From Clostridium felsineum DSM 794 (GTDB taxonomy: Bacteria; Bacillota; Clostridia; Clostridiales; Clostridiaceae): DNA of 64,000 nucleotides. The first letter of the stretch is position 1. Each line of letters opens with the position of its first letter. The stretch is from the NCBI RefSeq assembly GCF_002006355.2, contig NZ_CP096980.1, forward strand, positions 124,001 to 188,000, given 5' to 3'. This document shows positions 36,331 through 45,197 of the stretch, piece by piece. The notes below the pieces were generated by a model. It was not told the DNA's origin and did no database searches. It saw only the letters and a list, made by a program, of their open reading frames with translations. A program made the translations under genes and the position numbers.

Positions 36331-37482
36331 ATGAACCAGAGTAAAATCAAATTGGTTTGTATTAGTATTGTTATATTATTGATTATAATTACTGGAGTAT
36401 ATGCATATAAATACAATCAATATAAAATCGGTTTTAACAAAGCTATGAGTCAATTAGAAAACGAGAAATATGATAATTCAATAAATTTATTAGGGGATAT
36501 TATCAATACTTATTTTGGAAAAAGCAATTCAGGTGAAATAAAAAAGGAGATTGAAAAAGCTAAAAAATTCAAGGCAAATAAGAAAGTTTATGATGAAGCG
36601 TTAAAATTATTTAATAATAAAAAATATTTGGAGGCTATTGATAGCTTTAAGAAAATTCCTAAGTATGATAAAAAAAGATATGAATTGGCGCAAAAGAAAA
36701 TTAACAAATGTAAAAGTTCATACGTATCATTAAATATTGAAAATGCAAAGTATGAGGCTAAGTGTTATGATTATGATTCGGCTCTAAATTCTATAGCTTT
36801 AGTGTTGACGTTGGACGCTGCTAACAGGGATGCTAGTATTCTTAAAGATGAATATATAAAGAAAAAGAAATTAGGTTTTGACTATGTTATTAAAGATGAT
36901 TCTATAAAAATAATTAAATGCTTAAATTATGGAACGGATATAACAATACCCGAGGAGATTGAGGGTAAAAGCGTTAATAATATTGGTGAAGAATCTTTTT
37001 TTCAACATAAAGATATGATATCTGTGACTGTTCCACAAAGTATAACATCTATAGAAGGAAGTGCCTTTTACCGTTGTTATGCATTAGAAAAGATAACGAT
37101 ACCTAAAAATGTTAAACAAATGGGCAATAATCCATTTTTTCGCTGTAGTTCGTTAACCCACATTTCTGTCGCACTAGATAATAAAAACTTTTCGGAATTA
37201 GATGGAGTTTTATATAATAATGATAAATCAGTTTTGCTTGCATATCCTGAGGGAAAAACAAATGAAAGTTTTACAGTTCCAAGTTCTGTAATAAAGATAG
37301 ATGGTCCAGCATTTGGATATCACTGTGAAAAGCTTAAGACTATAATTATTCCTTCAAATGTGATCGATTTTCCAGATTATAATATGTTTGTTTATCCTGA
37401 TCAAATAACTTTAAAAGTTAAATCAGGATCGGCAGCTGAACAGTATGCCAAAACAAACAATTTGAAGTTCGAAAATTATTAA
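36331..37482 (+). CDS. Membrane-anchored protein with BspA-type leucine-rich repeats
   Basis: 383 aa. An N-terminal membrane anchor (LVCISIVILLIIITGVYAY, about 7-25), then two or three TPR-like helical repeats (YDNSINLLGDI, YLEAIDSFKKIPKYDKKRYELAQ) to about residue 185. LRR_5-type repeats follow to the C-terminus (SVTVPQSITSIEGSAFYRCYALEKITIP and similar). Likely faces outside and binds proteins or glycans; the function is unknown. GTGGGGG precedes the ATG. It is next to the type VII locus but behind its own upstream region, so a link to secretion is only positional. Confidence 0.8.
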   Translation: MNQSKIKLVCISIVILLIIITGVYAYKYNQYKIGFNKAMSQLENEKYDNSINLLGDIINTYFGKSNSGEIKKEIEKAKKFKANKKVYDEALKLFNNKKYLEAIDSFKKIPKYDKKRYELAQKKINKCKSSYVSLNIENAKYEAKCYDYDSALNSIALVLTLDAANRDASILKDEYIKKKKLGFDYVIKDDSIKIIKCLNYGTDITIPEEIEGKSVNNIGEESFFQHKDMISVTVPQSITSIEGSAFYRCYALEKITIPKNVKQMGNNPFFRCSSLTHISVALDNKNFSELDGVLYNNDKSVLLAYPEGKTNESFTVPSSVIKIDGPAFGYHCEKLKTIIIPSNVIDFPDYNMFVYPDQITLKVKSGSAAEQYAKTNNLKFENY

Positions 37483-37514
37483 TTTATTTATACACCATAA
37501 AGTGAGTACAATAA

Positions 37515-37545
37515 AAACAAGGCAATTTTCAGCCTTGTTTTTTTA
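37515..37545. terminator. Bidirectional terminator between the LRR gene and nagB
   Basis: AAACAAGGC (37515-37523) with GCCTTGTTT (37532-37540), then TTTTT on the plus strand and an A run on the other side, so it serves both converging genes. Confidence 0.85.
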
Positions 37546-37570
37546 TTATATATAAGATTGGAGCGATTTA

Positions 37571-38296
37571 TTATAGTAGCTTAGCTGCATTTTCATCTAA
37601 AATAATAGTTACATTTTGATGCAACTGTAAAATTGATGAAGGAACTTCTGGTGAAATTTTACCTTTCACGGTATTATATATAGCTTCTGCTTTAGATTCT
37701 CCATAAGCCAATAAAATAATCTTTCTTGATTGAAGTATAGTCTTTATTCCCATGCTTATAGCTTGTTTTGGAACTTCATCAATTGAATTAAAAAATCTCG
37801 CATTTGATTTAATAGTTTTTTCATCTAGATTTACAAGGTGAGTTTGTGCTTCAAAATTTACATTAGGTTCATTAAAACCTATATGCCCATTCACACCTAT
37901 TCCGAGGACTTGTACATCTATTCCGCCAGCAGCTTTTATTTTTCTTTCATAATTTAAACAATTCTCTTTAATATTGTTAGAAGTACCATTTGGTATGTTT
38001 ACATTATTGCTATCTATATTTATAAATTTAAAAAAGTTGTTCATCATATAAAAGTGATAACTTTGAATATTATCTTTTGTAAGTCCATAATATTCATCTA
38101 AATTAAAGGTTTTTACTTTTGAAAAATCCACTTCATTTTCTTTATATTTATTTATTAATTCCTTATACATACCTAATGGTGTATCTCCAGTGGCTAAACC
38201 TAAAACGCTGTTTGGTTTTATAATCATCTGACTTGCTATAATTGCTGCGGCCTTTTTACTCATTTCTTCATAATCTTTTACAACTAATAATTCCAT
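37571..38296 (-). CDS. nagB: Glucosamine-6-phosphate deaminase NagB
   Basis: 241 aa. Converts glucosamine-6-phosphate to fructose-6-phosphate and ammonia. The phosphate-binding loop LGLATGDTPLGMYKEL, catalytic Asp in FNLDEYYGL and VLGIGVNGHIGFNEP are all present. Last gene of the murQ-nagA-nagB unit, 21 bp after nagA. Length is standard for the short Gram-positive form, without the C-terminal allosteric extension. Confidence 0.96.
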   Translation of the reverse strand: MELLVVKDYEEMSKKAAAIIASQMIIKPNSVLGLATGDTPLGMYKELINKYKENEVDFSKVKTFNLDEYYGLTKDNIQSYHFYMMNNFFKFINIDSNNVNIPNGTSNNIKENCLNYERKIKAAGGIDVQVLGIGVNGHIGFNEPNVNFEAQTHLVNLDEKTIKSNARFFNSIDEVPKQAISMGIKTILQSRKIILLAYGESKAEAIYNTVKGKISPEVPSSILQLHQNVTIILDENAAKLL

Positions 38297-38317
38297 AATA
38301 ACACCCCTTAACTCTTT

Positions 38318-39478
38318 TTATTTTTCATATGCTGTTTGCCCGTCAATAATAGTTCTTTTTATATCAAAAGCATCATCAAATATTGTAATATCTGCAGTTT
38401 TTCCTATTTCGATGCTTCCAGTTTTGTCATCAATTTTAAGATATTTTGCAGGGTTTAAAGAAGCCATATTAACTGCTTCGTATATTTTTATATCAGTATG
38501 TTCCTTAAAGTTTCTTACCGCTCTATTTAAAGTTAAAATACTTCCTGCCAGTGTTCCATCTTCTAATCTTGCAGAATTATTCTGCACAATAACTTTTTGT
38601 CCACCCAGTTCAGAAACACCATCTTTTAAACAACCAGCTCTCATGGAATCTGTTATTAAAATTAATTTGTCTAATCCTTTTATTCTAACAAGTATTTGAT
38701 AAATTGCTGGATTAATATGAATAGTATCAGCTATAAGCTCACAATAGATATCGCTATTAAAAACAGCACTTATGATGCCTGGTTTTCTATGATGAAGAGG
38801 ACTCATAGCATTAAATAAATGAGTTGCACTATCTAATCCTGCATTTATTGCGTCTATAGCTTCCTCGTAGGTTGCATCAGAATGACCAATAGATAAATTA
38901 ATATCTGTTTTTGCTTTTATTTCCTTAACAAAGCTTAAATTAAAATCTTTTTCTGGTGCCAATGTAATTACATTGATAATATCCTTGTACTTTTCAATAA
39001 AATTATACTCAGGTTTTATTATATAATCCTCTTTTTGAGCACCTTTATATTTTTCATTTATAAAAGGACCTTCTAGATGAGCACCAAGTATTCTTGAACC
39101 TTTATGCTTTAATTTCATACATTGTTTTACATTATCCAATGCTTTATAAATCTTTTCTTTAGACATTGTCATAGTAGTAGGTAAAAAAGAGGTTACTCCA
39201 TTTTTTACTATAACTTCACTAATTCCAGTTAGTGCTTTTATTTCTGAATCCATAGTATCGTATCCGCCAGATCCATGAATATGTACATCGATAAATCCTG
39301 GTGAAACATAATTTCCCTTTGCATCAATTATTTCTATATTTGAATTTTTATCATAATTAAAGTTTTTCATAAAGTCGTTTTTATCAATTATCTCCTCAAT
39401 TGTTTCATTGAAAAGTACTATTTTATTTTCAAGTACATTGCTCGGAGTAATAATTTTTCCATTAATTATAGCTTTCAT
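38318..39478 (-). CDS. nagA: N-acetylglucosamine-6-phosphate deacetylase NagA
   Basis: 386 aa amidohydrolase that removes acetate from GlcNAc-6-phosphate. Metal and substrate motifs: PGFIDVHIHGSGGYDTMD, HLEGPFINEKYKGA, SIGHSDATYEEA with THLFNAMSPLHHRKPG, and LITDSMRAG. It feeds NagB. 14 bp downstream of murQ with an AAGGTG site. Full length. Confidence 0.96.
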   Translation of the reverse strand: MKAIINGKIITPSNVLENKIVLFNETIEEIIDKNDFMKNFNYDKNSNIEIIDAKGNYVSPGFIDVHIHGSGGYDTMDSEIKALTGISEVIVKNGVTSFLPTTMTMSKEKIYKALDNVKQCMKLKHKGSRILGAHLEGPFINEKYKGAQKEDYIIKPEYNFIEKYKDIINVITLAPEKDFNLSFVKEIKAKTDINLSIGHSDATYEEAIDAINAGLDSATHLFNAMSPLHHRKPGIISAVFNSDIYCELIADTIHINPAIYQILVRIKGLDKLILITDSMRAGCLKDGVSELGGQKVIVQNNSARLEDGTLAGSILTLNRAVRNFKEHTDIKIYEAVNMASLNPAKYLKIDDKTGSIEIGKTADITIFDDAFDIKRTIIDGQTAYEK

Positions 39479-39492
39479 TTATAATCACCTTC

Positions 39493-40374
39493 TTAATATT
39501 TATTATAGTTTTGTAGAACCGTAGCTATTCTTCCGTGATATTTTTCTAGCATTGATTTAGCTTCTTTTATATTTAGTCCTGTTTCGATAATAATTATTGC
39601 AATTTTAGGGTCGTAATTACACCTTTTTAGTATTTCATCGATTGTAGCTGCATTAGCATCTGTGGCTAAATGAACTATCTGTTTTACTCTCTCTTGAAGT
39701 TTTTTATTAATAGGCTTAACATTTACCATCAGATTTAAGTACGTTTTTCCAAGCTTTATCATAGATGTGGTACTAAGCATATTTAAAATCATTTTTTGCG
39801 CAGTCCCAGCTTTCATTCTTGTAGATCCCATTATAATTTCAGGACCAACATCTACAGCTATTGTTAAATCACAAATATCTTTTATTTTTCCTTCAAGGCA
39901 GCACATTATTCCAATTGTTTTACATTGAAGTTCTTTTCCATATTCTATAGCCCTTCTTACATAGGGGGTATTACCACTTGCAGTTATTCCAACTAAAACA
40001 TCATTTTTATTCAAATTTATAGATTTTAGATCGTTAATTGCTAAAGCTTCATCATCTTCAGTATGTTCAAGCCACCCGCTTAAAGCGTTAGTACCACCAG
40101 AAATAATTCCTTGTACCATAGAATCATCAACACCAAAAGTTGGAGGGCATTCTGAAGCATCCATTACAGCAAGCTTTCCACTAGTACCGCTGCCTACATA
40201 TATTAATCTTCCTCCAAGTTCAAAACCTTCTACAATTAGGTCAACTGCTTTTGATATTTGCTCTAACTCCTTTTCTACTAAGTAAGCTATTTTTTTATCT
40301 TCATCATTTATTTTCTTTATAACTTCTAAAGTACTTAAATCATCCAAATTATTTTGTGTATTCATATTTATCAT
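39493..40374 (-). CDS. murQ: N-acetylmuramic acid 6-phosphate etherase MurQ
   Basis: 293 aa SIS-fold enzyme that splits MurNAc-6-phosphate into GlcNAc-6-phosphate and lactate, for recycling or scavenging of peptidoglycan. IYVGSGTSGKLAVMDASECPPTFG, ITASGNTPYVRRA and GSTRMKAGTAQKMILNMLST are typical. Glu in DASECPPTFG is the catalytic region. Two close ATGs (40374 and 40365) share one AGAGAG site; the second gives the more usual N-terminus (MNTQNNLDDL). First gene of the unit; a NagR-type palindrome lies upstream. Confidence 0.95.
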   Translation of the reverse strand: MINMNTQNNLDDLSTLEVIKKINDEDKKIAYLVEKELEQISKAVDLIVEGFELGGRLIYVGSGTSGKLAVMDASECPPTFGVDDSMVQGIISGGTNALSGWLEHTEDDEALAINDLKSINLNKNDVLVGITASGNTPYVRRAIEYGKELQCKTIGIMCCLEGKIKDICDLTIAVDVGPEIIMGSTRMKAGTAQKMILNMLSTTSMIKLGKTYLNLMVNVKPINKKLQERVKQIVHLATDANAATIDEILKRCNYDPKIAIIIIETGLNIKEAKSMLEKYHGRIATVLQNYNKY

Positions 40375-40412
40375 CTCTCTTATAAATTTATACTAGAAGT
40401 ATATATGTATAG

Positions 40413-40424
40413 TTGTATATACAA
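40413..40424. promoter_or_regulatory. NagR/DasR-type operator before murQ
   Basis: The perfect palindrome TTGTATATACAA is 39 bp upstream of the murQ start. It resembles the dre site of GntR/UTRA amino-sugar regulators and is shared in form with 41327-41340. Confidence 0.6.
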
Positions 40425-40492
40425 GAATTTGTTAAGATAAACTGAATAAAAACTTAATACAGTAATCATTAAATATTTATTCAGCAACTTAT

Positions 40493-41224
40493 TTATTCTA
40501 AAATAACTTCATATTTATACTTATCACTTCTGTAAATTGCATTAGTGTATTCTAAATGAATTCCATCTTTTGTGTAAGTACTTCTTTTAAATAGTAGTGC
40601 CAAGGAAGTACTCGGTTGATTTAAAAGTGTACGCTCATACTCGTTTAACATAATAGGTTCTATAGTTTGCTTAGCCTTATCAGGATAATATTTATATTTA
40701 TCTCTAAAGATATTGTATAGTGATTTACCTTCTATCATTTCTTTAGTCATATCTGGACATAAGTTATGGGGAATATATGCAGTTTCTATAGCAACTGGTT
40801 CGTTATTACTTATTCTTAGTCTTTTGATTTCTATAACTTTATTATCTTCTTCTGCCATGTTAAGCATTATTTTAACTTGTTTTGTTGCTTGCTTAACTTG
40901 AAAAGATAGAATTTTTACCTCTACATCTAATCCCTTTTCTTTCATTTCTTCTGTAAAACTCTTTAAATATTTTAATTCTTTCATTTCTTTTGGTTTAGCA
41001 ACAAAGGTACCTTTCCCCTGTTCTCTATACAATATACCCTGATTTACAAGTTCAAGAATTGCCTTATTAACAGTCATTCTACTTACACCTTGAAATTCAC
41101 ATATCTCTCTTTCTGTTGGTATTGTATCGCCATATTTTAATTCTTCATTTTCTATCATTTCCAAAAGTATTTCTTTAATTTGATAATAAATAGGTACTGG
41201 ATTATCTTTTGAAATCTTTCTCAA
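40493..41224 (-). CDS. GntR-family regulator with UTRA domain (NagR/DasR-like)
   Basis: 243 aa. Winged-helix domain at the N-terminus (IPTEREICEFQGVSRMTVNKAILELVNQGILYREQGKGTFVAKP), then a UTRA ligand domain (about 95-240; ETAYIPHNLCPDM, SLALLFKRSTYTKDGIHLEYTNAIYRSDKYKYEV). Relatives (NagR, DasR) sense glucosamine-6-phosphate or GlcNAc-6-phosphate and repress nag genes. It sits beside murQ-nagA-nagB, with matching palindromes before murQ and before itself, so autoregulation and control of the nag unit are likely. Confidence 0.85.
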   Translation of the reverse strand: MRKISKDNPVPIYYQIKEILLEMIENEELKYGDTIPTEREICEFQGVSRMTVNKAILELVNQGILYREQGKGTFVAKPKEMKELKYLKSFTEEMKEKGLDVEVKILSFQVKQATKQVKIMLNMAEEDNKVIEIKRLRISNNEPVAIETAYIPHNLCPDMTKEMIEGKSLYNIFRDKYKYYPDKAKQTIEPIMLNEYERTLLNQPSTSLALLFKRSTYTKDGIHLEYTNAIYRSDKYKYEVILE

Positions 41225-41758
41225 ATTGAGAACCTCCCTCTATATTAAACAAGTTGTAATTATCAATAATATTAGATTGAAAAATATTTATACTGTATAA
41301 TACAATTATAATATATAGTTGACATGTTGTATATACCAATATGTATTAAAGTTAATAAAAATATATATGAAATTTTAAGATGAAAAATGCTCTATAAAAA
41401 ATAAATAAAGGAGATTTTTAAAAATGTATTGCATAATAAAAAATAGTATGTTAATATGAAAACGTAATCAAGATGGGGATGTATAAGTGAGGGTTCCCAG
41501 TGAGATTCAAATAAAATATTATATCTAGCGTGTTACTGATTCGATCAGGCATAAGCATAGGTAAATAAAATAACTTAATATGTGTTTACTATATCACAGG
41601 CTTTGTGCACTCTTACAAGGTATTATTAATATTTCGTTTTTTATCATTTAATTTAATGTGCCAGTGGTGTGATGAAATTTAAACATATATTATTAAGTTT
41701 TATTTCCAATGCTCATGCCTTTTGTTTTTGTAACAAATAAAGGATAGGAGGTATAAAG
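41225..41758. other. Regulatory region between the GntR regulator and the PTS operon
   Basis: No gene in 534 bp. It holds a NagR-type site (TTGTATATACCAAT, 41327-41340) overlapping the region where both divergent promoters should lie. On the plus strand TTGACA (41319-41324) precedes TGTATT by 17 bp, a possible PTS promoter giving a leader of about 400 nt. It also contains an antiterminator-like hairpin (41525-41560). The long leader suggests RNA-level control. Confidence 0.6.
41525..41560 (+). promoter_or_regulatory. Candidate LicT/BglG-type ribonucleic antiterminator (RAT)
   Basis: Lower stem CTAGC with GC(A)TAG, left internal loop TGTTA, upper stem CTGAT/ATCAG with TCG loop, right internal loop GGCATAA. 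This follows the RAT plan (TGTTACTG...CAGGCAAAA), with changes in the right arm. A clean overlapping terminator is not evident; the best downstream stem is CTTTGT/ACAAGG at about 41601-41620. No antiterminator gene is in the window. Confidence 0.4.
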
Positions 41759-42736
41759 ATGGTAGGAATTATTCTTGCTAGTCACGGAGAATTTGCTAAA
41801 GGTATCTTGCAATCTGGTAAGATGATTTTTGGAGAACAAGAAAATGTGCAAGCGGTTACATTAATGCCTAGTGAAGGACCTAACGATATTAAAGCAAAAA
41901 TGAAAGACGCAATCGCATCCTTTGACAACCAAGAAGAGGTTTTATTCTTAGTTGATCTTTGGGGTGGTACGCCATTCAACCAAGCGAATGGTCTATTTGA
42001 AGAACACAAAGATAAATGGGCAATAGTAGCTGGGTTAAATCTACCAATGCTGCTTGAAGCTTATGGTGCACGTTTTTCAATGGAATCTGCACAAGAAATA
42101 GCAGCTAATATTATAAAATCTGCTAAGGAAGGCGTTAAAGTTAAGCCTGAAGAATTGGAACCAGAAGATACTAGTAAAGCATCTGAGGCACCAATGAACC
42201 AATCCAATATGGGAGCACCAGGATCCTTCGAATATGTTTTGGCACGTATAGATTCCCGTTTACTTCACGGTCAAGTAGCTACTGCTTGGACAAAAACTGT
42301 TCAACCTACAAGAATTATTGTTGTATCAGATGCAGTAGCTAAAGATGAACTTCGTAAGAAATTAATTCAACAAGCAGCTCCTCCGGGCGTTAAAGCTCAT
42401 GTTGTTCCAATTAATCACATGATTAAACTTGCAAAAGATAATGAGCATTTTGGAGGACAACGTGCAATGCTTCTTTTTGAAAATCCAGAAGACGTACTTA
42501 GAGCAGTAGAGGGTGGAGTACCTTTAAAGACAATTAATGTTGGTTCTATGGCTCACTCTATAGGTAAAGTTCAACCAAATAAAGTACTTGCTTTCAATCA
42601 AAAGGATATTGATACTTTCAATAAGCTTAAATCATCAGGATTAAATTTTGATGTTCGTAAGGTTCCAAATGATTCAAAAGGAAATATGGACGAAATATTA
42701 AAGAGAGCACAAGAGGAATTAAATAAATTAAAATAA
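41759..42736 (+). CDS. manX: PTS mannose-family EIIAB
   Basis: 325 aa fusion of IIA (1-135) and IIB (about 160-325). The IIA phospho-His is in ILASHGEFAKG (His9) and the IIB phospho-His in RIDSRLLHGQVATAW. A Glu/Pro/Ala/Met-rich linker joins them. It passes phosphate from HPr to the incoming sugar bound by the IIC/IID permease. AGGAGG precedes the ATG. First gene of the operon; more CGT/GCA codons than its neighbours, as expected of a highly expressed gene. Substrate is probably glucose/mannose or an amino sugar. Confidence 0.95.
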   Translation: MVGIILASHGEFAKGILQSGKMIFGEQENVQAVTLMPSEGPNDIKAKMKDAIASFDNQEEVLFLVDLWGGTPFNQANGLFEEHKDKWAIVAGLNLPMLLEAYGARFSMESAQEIAANIIKSAKEGVKVKPEELEPEDTSKASEAPMNQSNMGAPGSFEYVLARIDSRLLHGQVATAWTKTVQPTRIIVVSDAVAKDELRKKLIQQAAPPGVKAHVVPINHMIKLAKDNEHFGGQRAMLLFENPEDVLRAVEGGVPLKTINVGSMAHSIGKVQPNKVLAFNQKDIDTFNKLKSSGLNFDVRKVPNDSKGNMDEILKRAQEELNKLK

Positions 42737-42772
42737 TCTAACTATTTATAAAGAAAAGGAGGATTAATAATC

Positions 42773-43579
42773 GTGAGTTTAAATATAATTCAAATGATAT
42801 TAGTAGTTATCGTGGCATTTTTAGCTGGTACTGAAGGTATTTTGGATGAATTTCATTTTCACCAACCAGTAATTGCGTGTACGTTAATCGGCTTAGTTAC
42901 AGGTAACTTAGTACCATGCCTAATATTAGGCGGTACGCTTCAAATGATTGCCTTAGGTTGGGCAAATATAGGTGCTGCTGTAGCGCCTGATGCAGCATTA
43001 GCATCTGTTGCATCTGCAATTATTCTAGTTCTTGGAGGTCAAGGTAAAGCAGGAGTTTCTTCAGCTATTGCTATTGCTGTGCCATTAGCTGTTGCAGGAC
43101 TATTATTAACAATTATTTGTCGTACTATTGCTACAGCGTTCGTACATTTCATGGATGCTGCTGCTAAAGAAGGAAATATAAGAAAAGTTGAAATGTGGCA
43201 TATTATTGCTATTTGCATGCAGGGTGTTCGTATTGCAATCCCAGCAGCTTTAATTTTAGCAATTGGTGCTGGTCCTATTCGTACATTACTTCAATCTATG
43301 CCTACTTGGTTAACAGACGGTTTATCAATCGGTGGTGGAATGGTTGTTGCTGTTGGTTACGCAATGGTAATAAACATGATGGCAACAAAAGAAGTATGGC
43401 CATTCTTTGCAGTTGGATTTGTATTGGCAACTGTTTCACAAATTACACTTATCGGATTAGGTGCAATTGGTGTAGCTATAGCTCTTATTTACTTGGCACT
43501 TGGTAAACAAGGCGGATCAGGTCATGGTGGAGGATCAAATACTGGTGATCCATTAGGTGATCTTATTGATAAATATTAG
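42773..43579 (+). CDS. manY: PTS mannose-family EIIC
   Basis: 268 aa membrane protein with 7 or 8 hydrophobic segments. GTG start at 42773 after AGGAGG. It has the family segments FLAGTEGILDEFHFHQPVIACTLIGLVTGNL and GGTLQMIALGWANIGAAVAPDAALASVASAI. It forms the sugar channel with EIID. The Gly-rich C-terminus (QGGSGHGGGSNTGD) is typical. Confidence 0.95.
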   Translation: MSLNIIQMILVVIVAFLAGTEGILDEFHFHQPVIACTLIGLVTGNLVPCLILGGTLQMIALGWANIGAAVAPDAALASVASAIILVLGGQGKAGVSSAIAIAVPLAVAGLLLTIICRTIATAFVHFMDAAAKEGNIRKVEMWHIIAICMQGVRIAIPAALILAIGAGPIRTLLQSMPTWLTDGLSIGGGMVVAVGYAMVINMMATKEVWPFFAVGFVLATVSQITLIGLGAIGVAIALIYLALGKQGGSGHGGGSNTGDPLGDLIDKY

Positions 43580-43598
43580 GAAGGGAGAGAACACGAAT

Positions 43599-44510
43599 AT
43601 GTCACAAGAATTAAAATTAACAAAAAAAGATCGTATTTCTGTTTGGTTTCGTTCATTTTTCCTTCAAGGTTCTTGGAATTATGAAAGAATGCAAAATGGT
43701 GGTTGGGCATTTGCTTTGATTCCCGCAATCAAAAAATTGTATAAGACTAAAGAAGAACGTGCAGCTGCATTGGAACGTCATCTGGAGTTCTTTAATACTC
43801 ATCCATATGTAGCTTCACCAATCATAGGTGTAACTTTAGCCTTAGAAGAAGAACGTGCAAATGGTGCACCAATCGATGATGTAACTGTTCAGGGTGTTAA
43901 GATTGGTATGATGGGACCTTTAGCTGGTATCGGAGATCCAGTTTTCTGGTTTACTGTTAAACCAATTCTAGGAGCATTAGCTGCGTCTCTTGCTATGAGT
44001 GGTAATATACTTGGACCATTTATATATTTCTTTGCTTGGAATATTATTCGTATGTCATTTATGTGGTATACACAAGAGTTTGGATATAAAGCAGGTTCTC
44101 GTATTACTGATGATTTATCAGGTGGTTTATTACAAGATATTACAAAGGGAGCATCCATCCTTGGTATGTTCATATTGGGATCATTAGTTAATAGATGGGT
44201 ATCTGTTAAATTTACACCGATAGTATCATCTGTTAAACTAAGTGATGGTGCGTTTATTGATTGGAGCAAGCTTCCTGCTGGAGCGAAGGGTATTCAACAA
44301 GCGTTGACACAACAGGCAGGCGGAATGTCATTAACTGATCATAAGATTACAACGCTTCAAAATAACTTGGATTCATTGATTCCTGGACTGGCAGGATTAG
44401 TAGTAACACTTATTTGTATGTGGCTGCTTAAGAAGAAAGTATCACCAATTATAATTATTCTTGGATTATTCGTACTTGGTATTGTTTTCCACTTAATCGG
44501 TCTAATGTAG
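43599..44510 (+). CDS. manZ: PTS mannose-family EIID
   Basis: 303 aa from the ATG at 43599, set by GGAAGGGAG 10 bp upstream; the frame reaches back into manY without a site. Starts MSQELKLTKKDRISVWFRSFFLQGSWNYERMQNGG, the EIID signature. Then a long cytoplasmic part and C-terminal membrane segments (LAGLVVTLICMWLL, IIIILGLFVLGIVFHLIGLM). With EIIC it forms the translocation unit, which in other Firmicutes is also a receptor for some bacteriocins and phages. Confidence 0.95.
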   Translation: MSQELKLTKKDRISVWFRSFFLQGSWNYERMQNGGWAFALIPAIKKLYKTKEERAAALERHLEFFNTHPYVASPIIGVTLALEEERANGAPIDDVTVQGVKIGMMGPLAGIGDPVFWFTVKPILGALAASLAMSGNILGPFIYFFAWNIIRMSFMWYTQEFGYKAGSRITDDLSGGLLQDITKGASILGMFILGSLVNRWVSVKFTPIVSSVKLSDGAFIDWSKLPAGAKGIQQALTQQAGGMSLTDHKITTLQNNLDSLIPGLAGLVVTLICMWLLKKKVSPIIIILGLFVLGIVFHLIGLM

Positions 44511-44519
44511 TATTTTATT

Positions 44520-44583
44520 AAGCCGGGGTTCTGTTAAAACACATTAATTGATTTAATATGTTTTACTGAGCTCTGGCTTTTCT
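44520..44583 (+). terminator. Leaky terminator between manZ and the DUF956 gene
   Basis: AAGCC at 44520 pairs with GGCTT near 44580, with an inner TGTTAAAACA/TGTTTTA stem and a T-rich end. The position suggests reduced read-through into the regulator gene. Confidence 0.55.
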
Positions 44584-44674
44584 TAAAACGTAAGGTATCA
44601 TCTGATTGATATGGACAAATAAAAAATATATAATATAAATAAATGTGTGTATAAGTAGAAAAGAGGTAGATCCG

Positions 44675-45049
44675 ATGGTTCAATCGCTCAATACAAAAGT
44701 GGATTTAGTAATGGATGCAACAGCTTTTACGGGTTTTTCAGATTATGGGAAAATTATGATCGGTGACAAAGGTTTTGAATTTTATAATTCTCGTGATTCT
44801 CATAAATTTATTCAAATTCCTTGGGAAGAGGTTGACTATGTTATTGCATCTGTACTTTTTAAAGGAAAGTGGATTCCACGATATGCAATTAAAACGAAGA
44901 AAAATGGTACCTATACGTTTTCTTCTAAAGAAGCTAAAAAAGTACTTCGTGCTGTTAGAAAATATGTTGATCCAAGTCGTATGGTTCAATCGTTAAGTTT
45001 TTTTGACGTTATAAAAAGAGCAGTAAAATCCAAATTTAAAAAGAGCTAA
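44675..45049 (+). CDS. manO: DUF956 protein (ManO-type)
   Basis: 124 aa from the ATG at 44675 after AGAGGTAG; the frame extends to a GTG at 44645 without a site. DUF956 proteins are encoded downstream of mannose PTS operons in Firmicutes and are thought to modulate them (ManO). Conserved region KVDLVMDATAFTGFSDYGKIMIGDKGFEFYN and FKGKWIPRYAIKTKK. Soluble and basic at the C-terminus. Confidence 0.85.
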   Translation: MVQSLNTKVDLVMDATAFTGFSDYGKIMIGDKGFEFYNSRDSHKFIQIPWEEVDYVIASVLFKGKWIPRYAIKTKKNGTYTFSSKEAKKVLRAVRKYVDPSRMVQSLSFFDVIKRAVKSKFKKS

Positions 45050-45079
45050 TTATGGGTGGGAAGCTTTTATATAAAGATA

Positions 45080-45127
45080 AATAAGTGTTTATAACTTTTT
45101 AAGCAAAGTTGTAAACACTTATTTTTA
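45080..45127 (+). terminator. Terminator of the PTS operon
   Basis: A 19-bp, nearly perfect stem (45080-45098 with 45105-45123) with a 6-nt loop, ending in ATTTTT. Confidence 0.85.
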
Positions 45128-45197
45128 TAAGGATAATTCAATTTAATAAAGGATATATTAACAGAGGAAATATTTTATTAAGGAAAGAGGCAAAGGA

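Noticed and set aside
41400..41758. T-box or c-di-GMP riboswitch in the PTS leader
   Set aside because: No T-box sequence, no specifier arrangement and no GEMM core; only the RAT-like hairpin has a recognisable pattern.
41400..41758. Sigma-54 promoter for the mannose PTS operon
   Set aside because: No GG-N10-GC type -24/-12 element could be found upstream of 41759.
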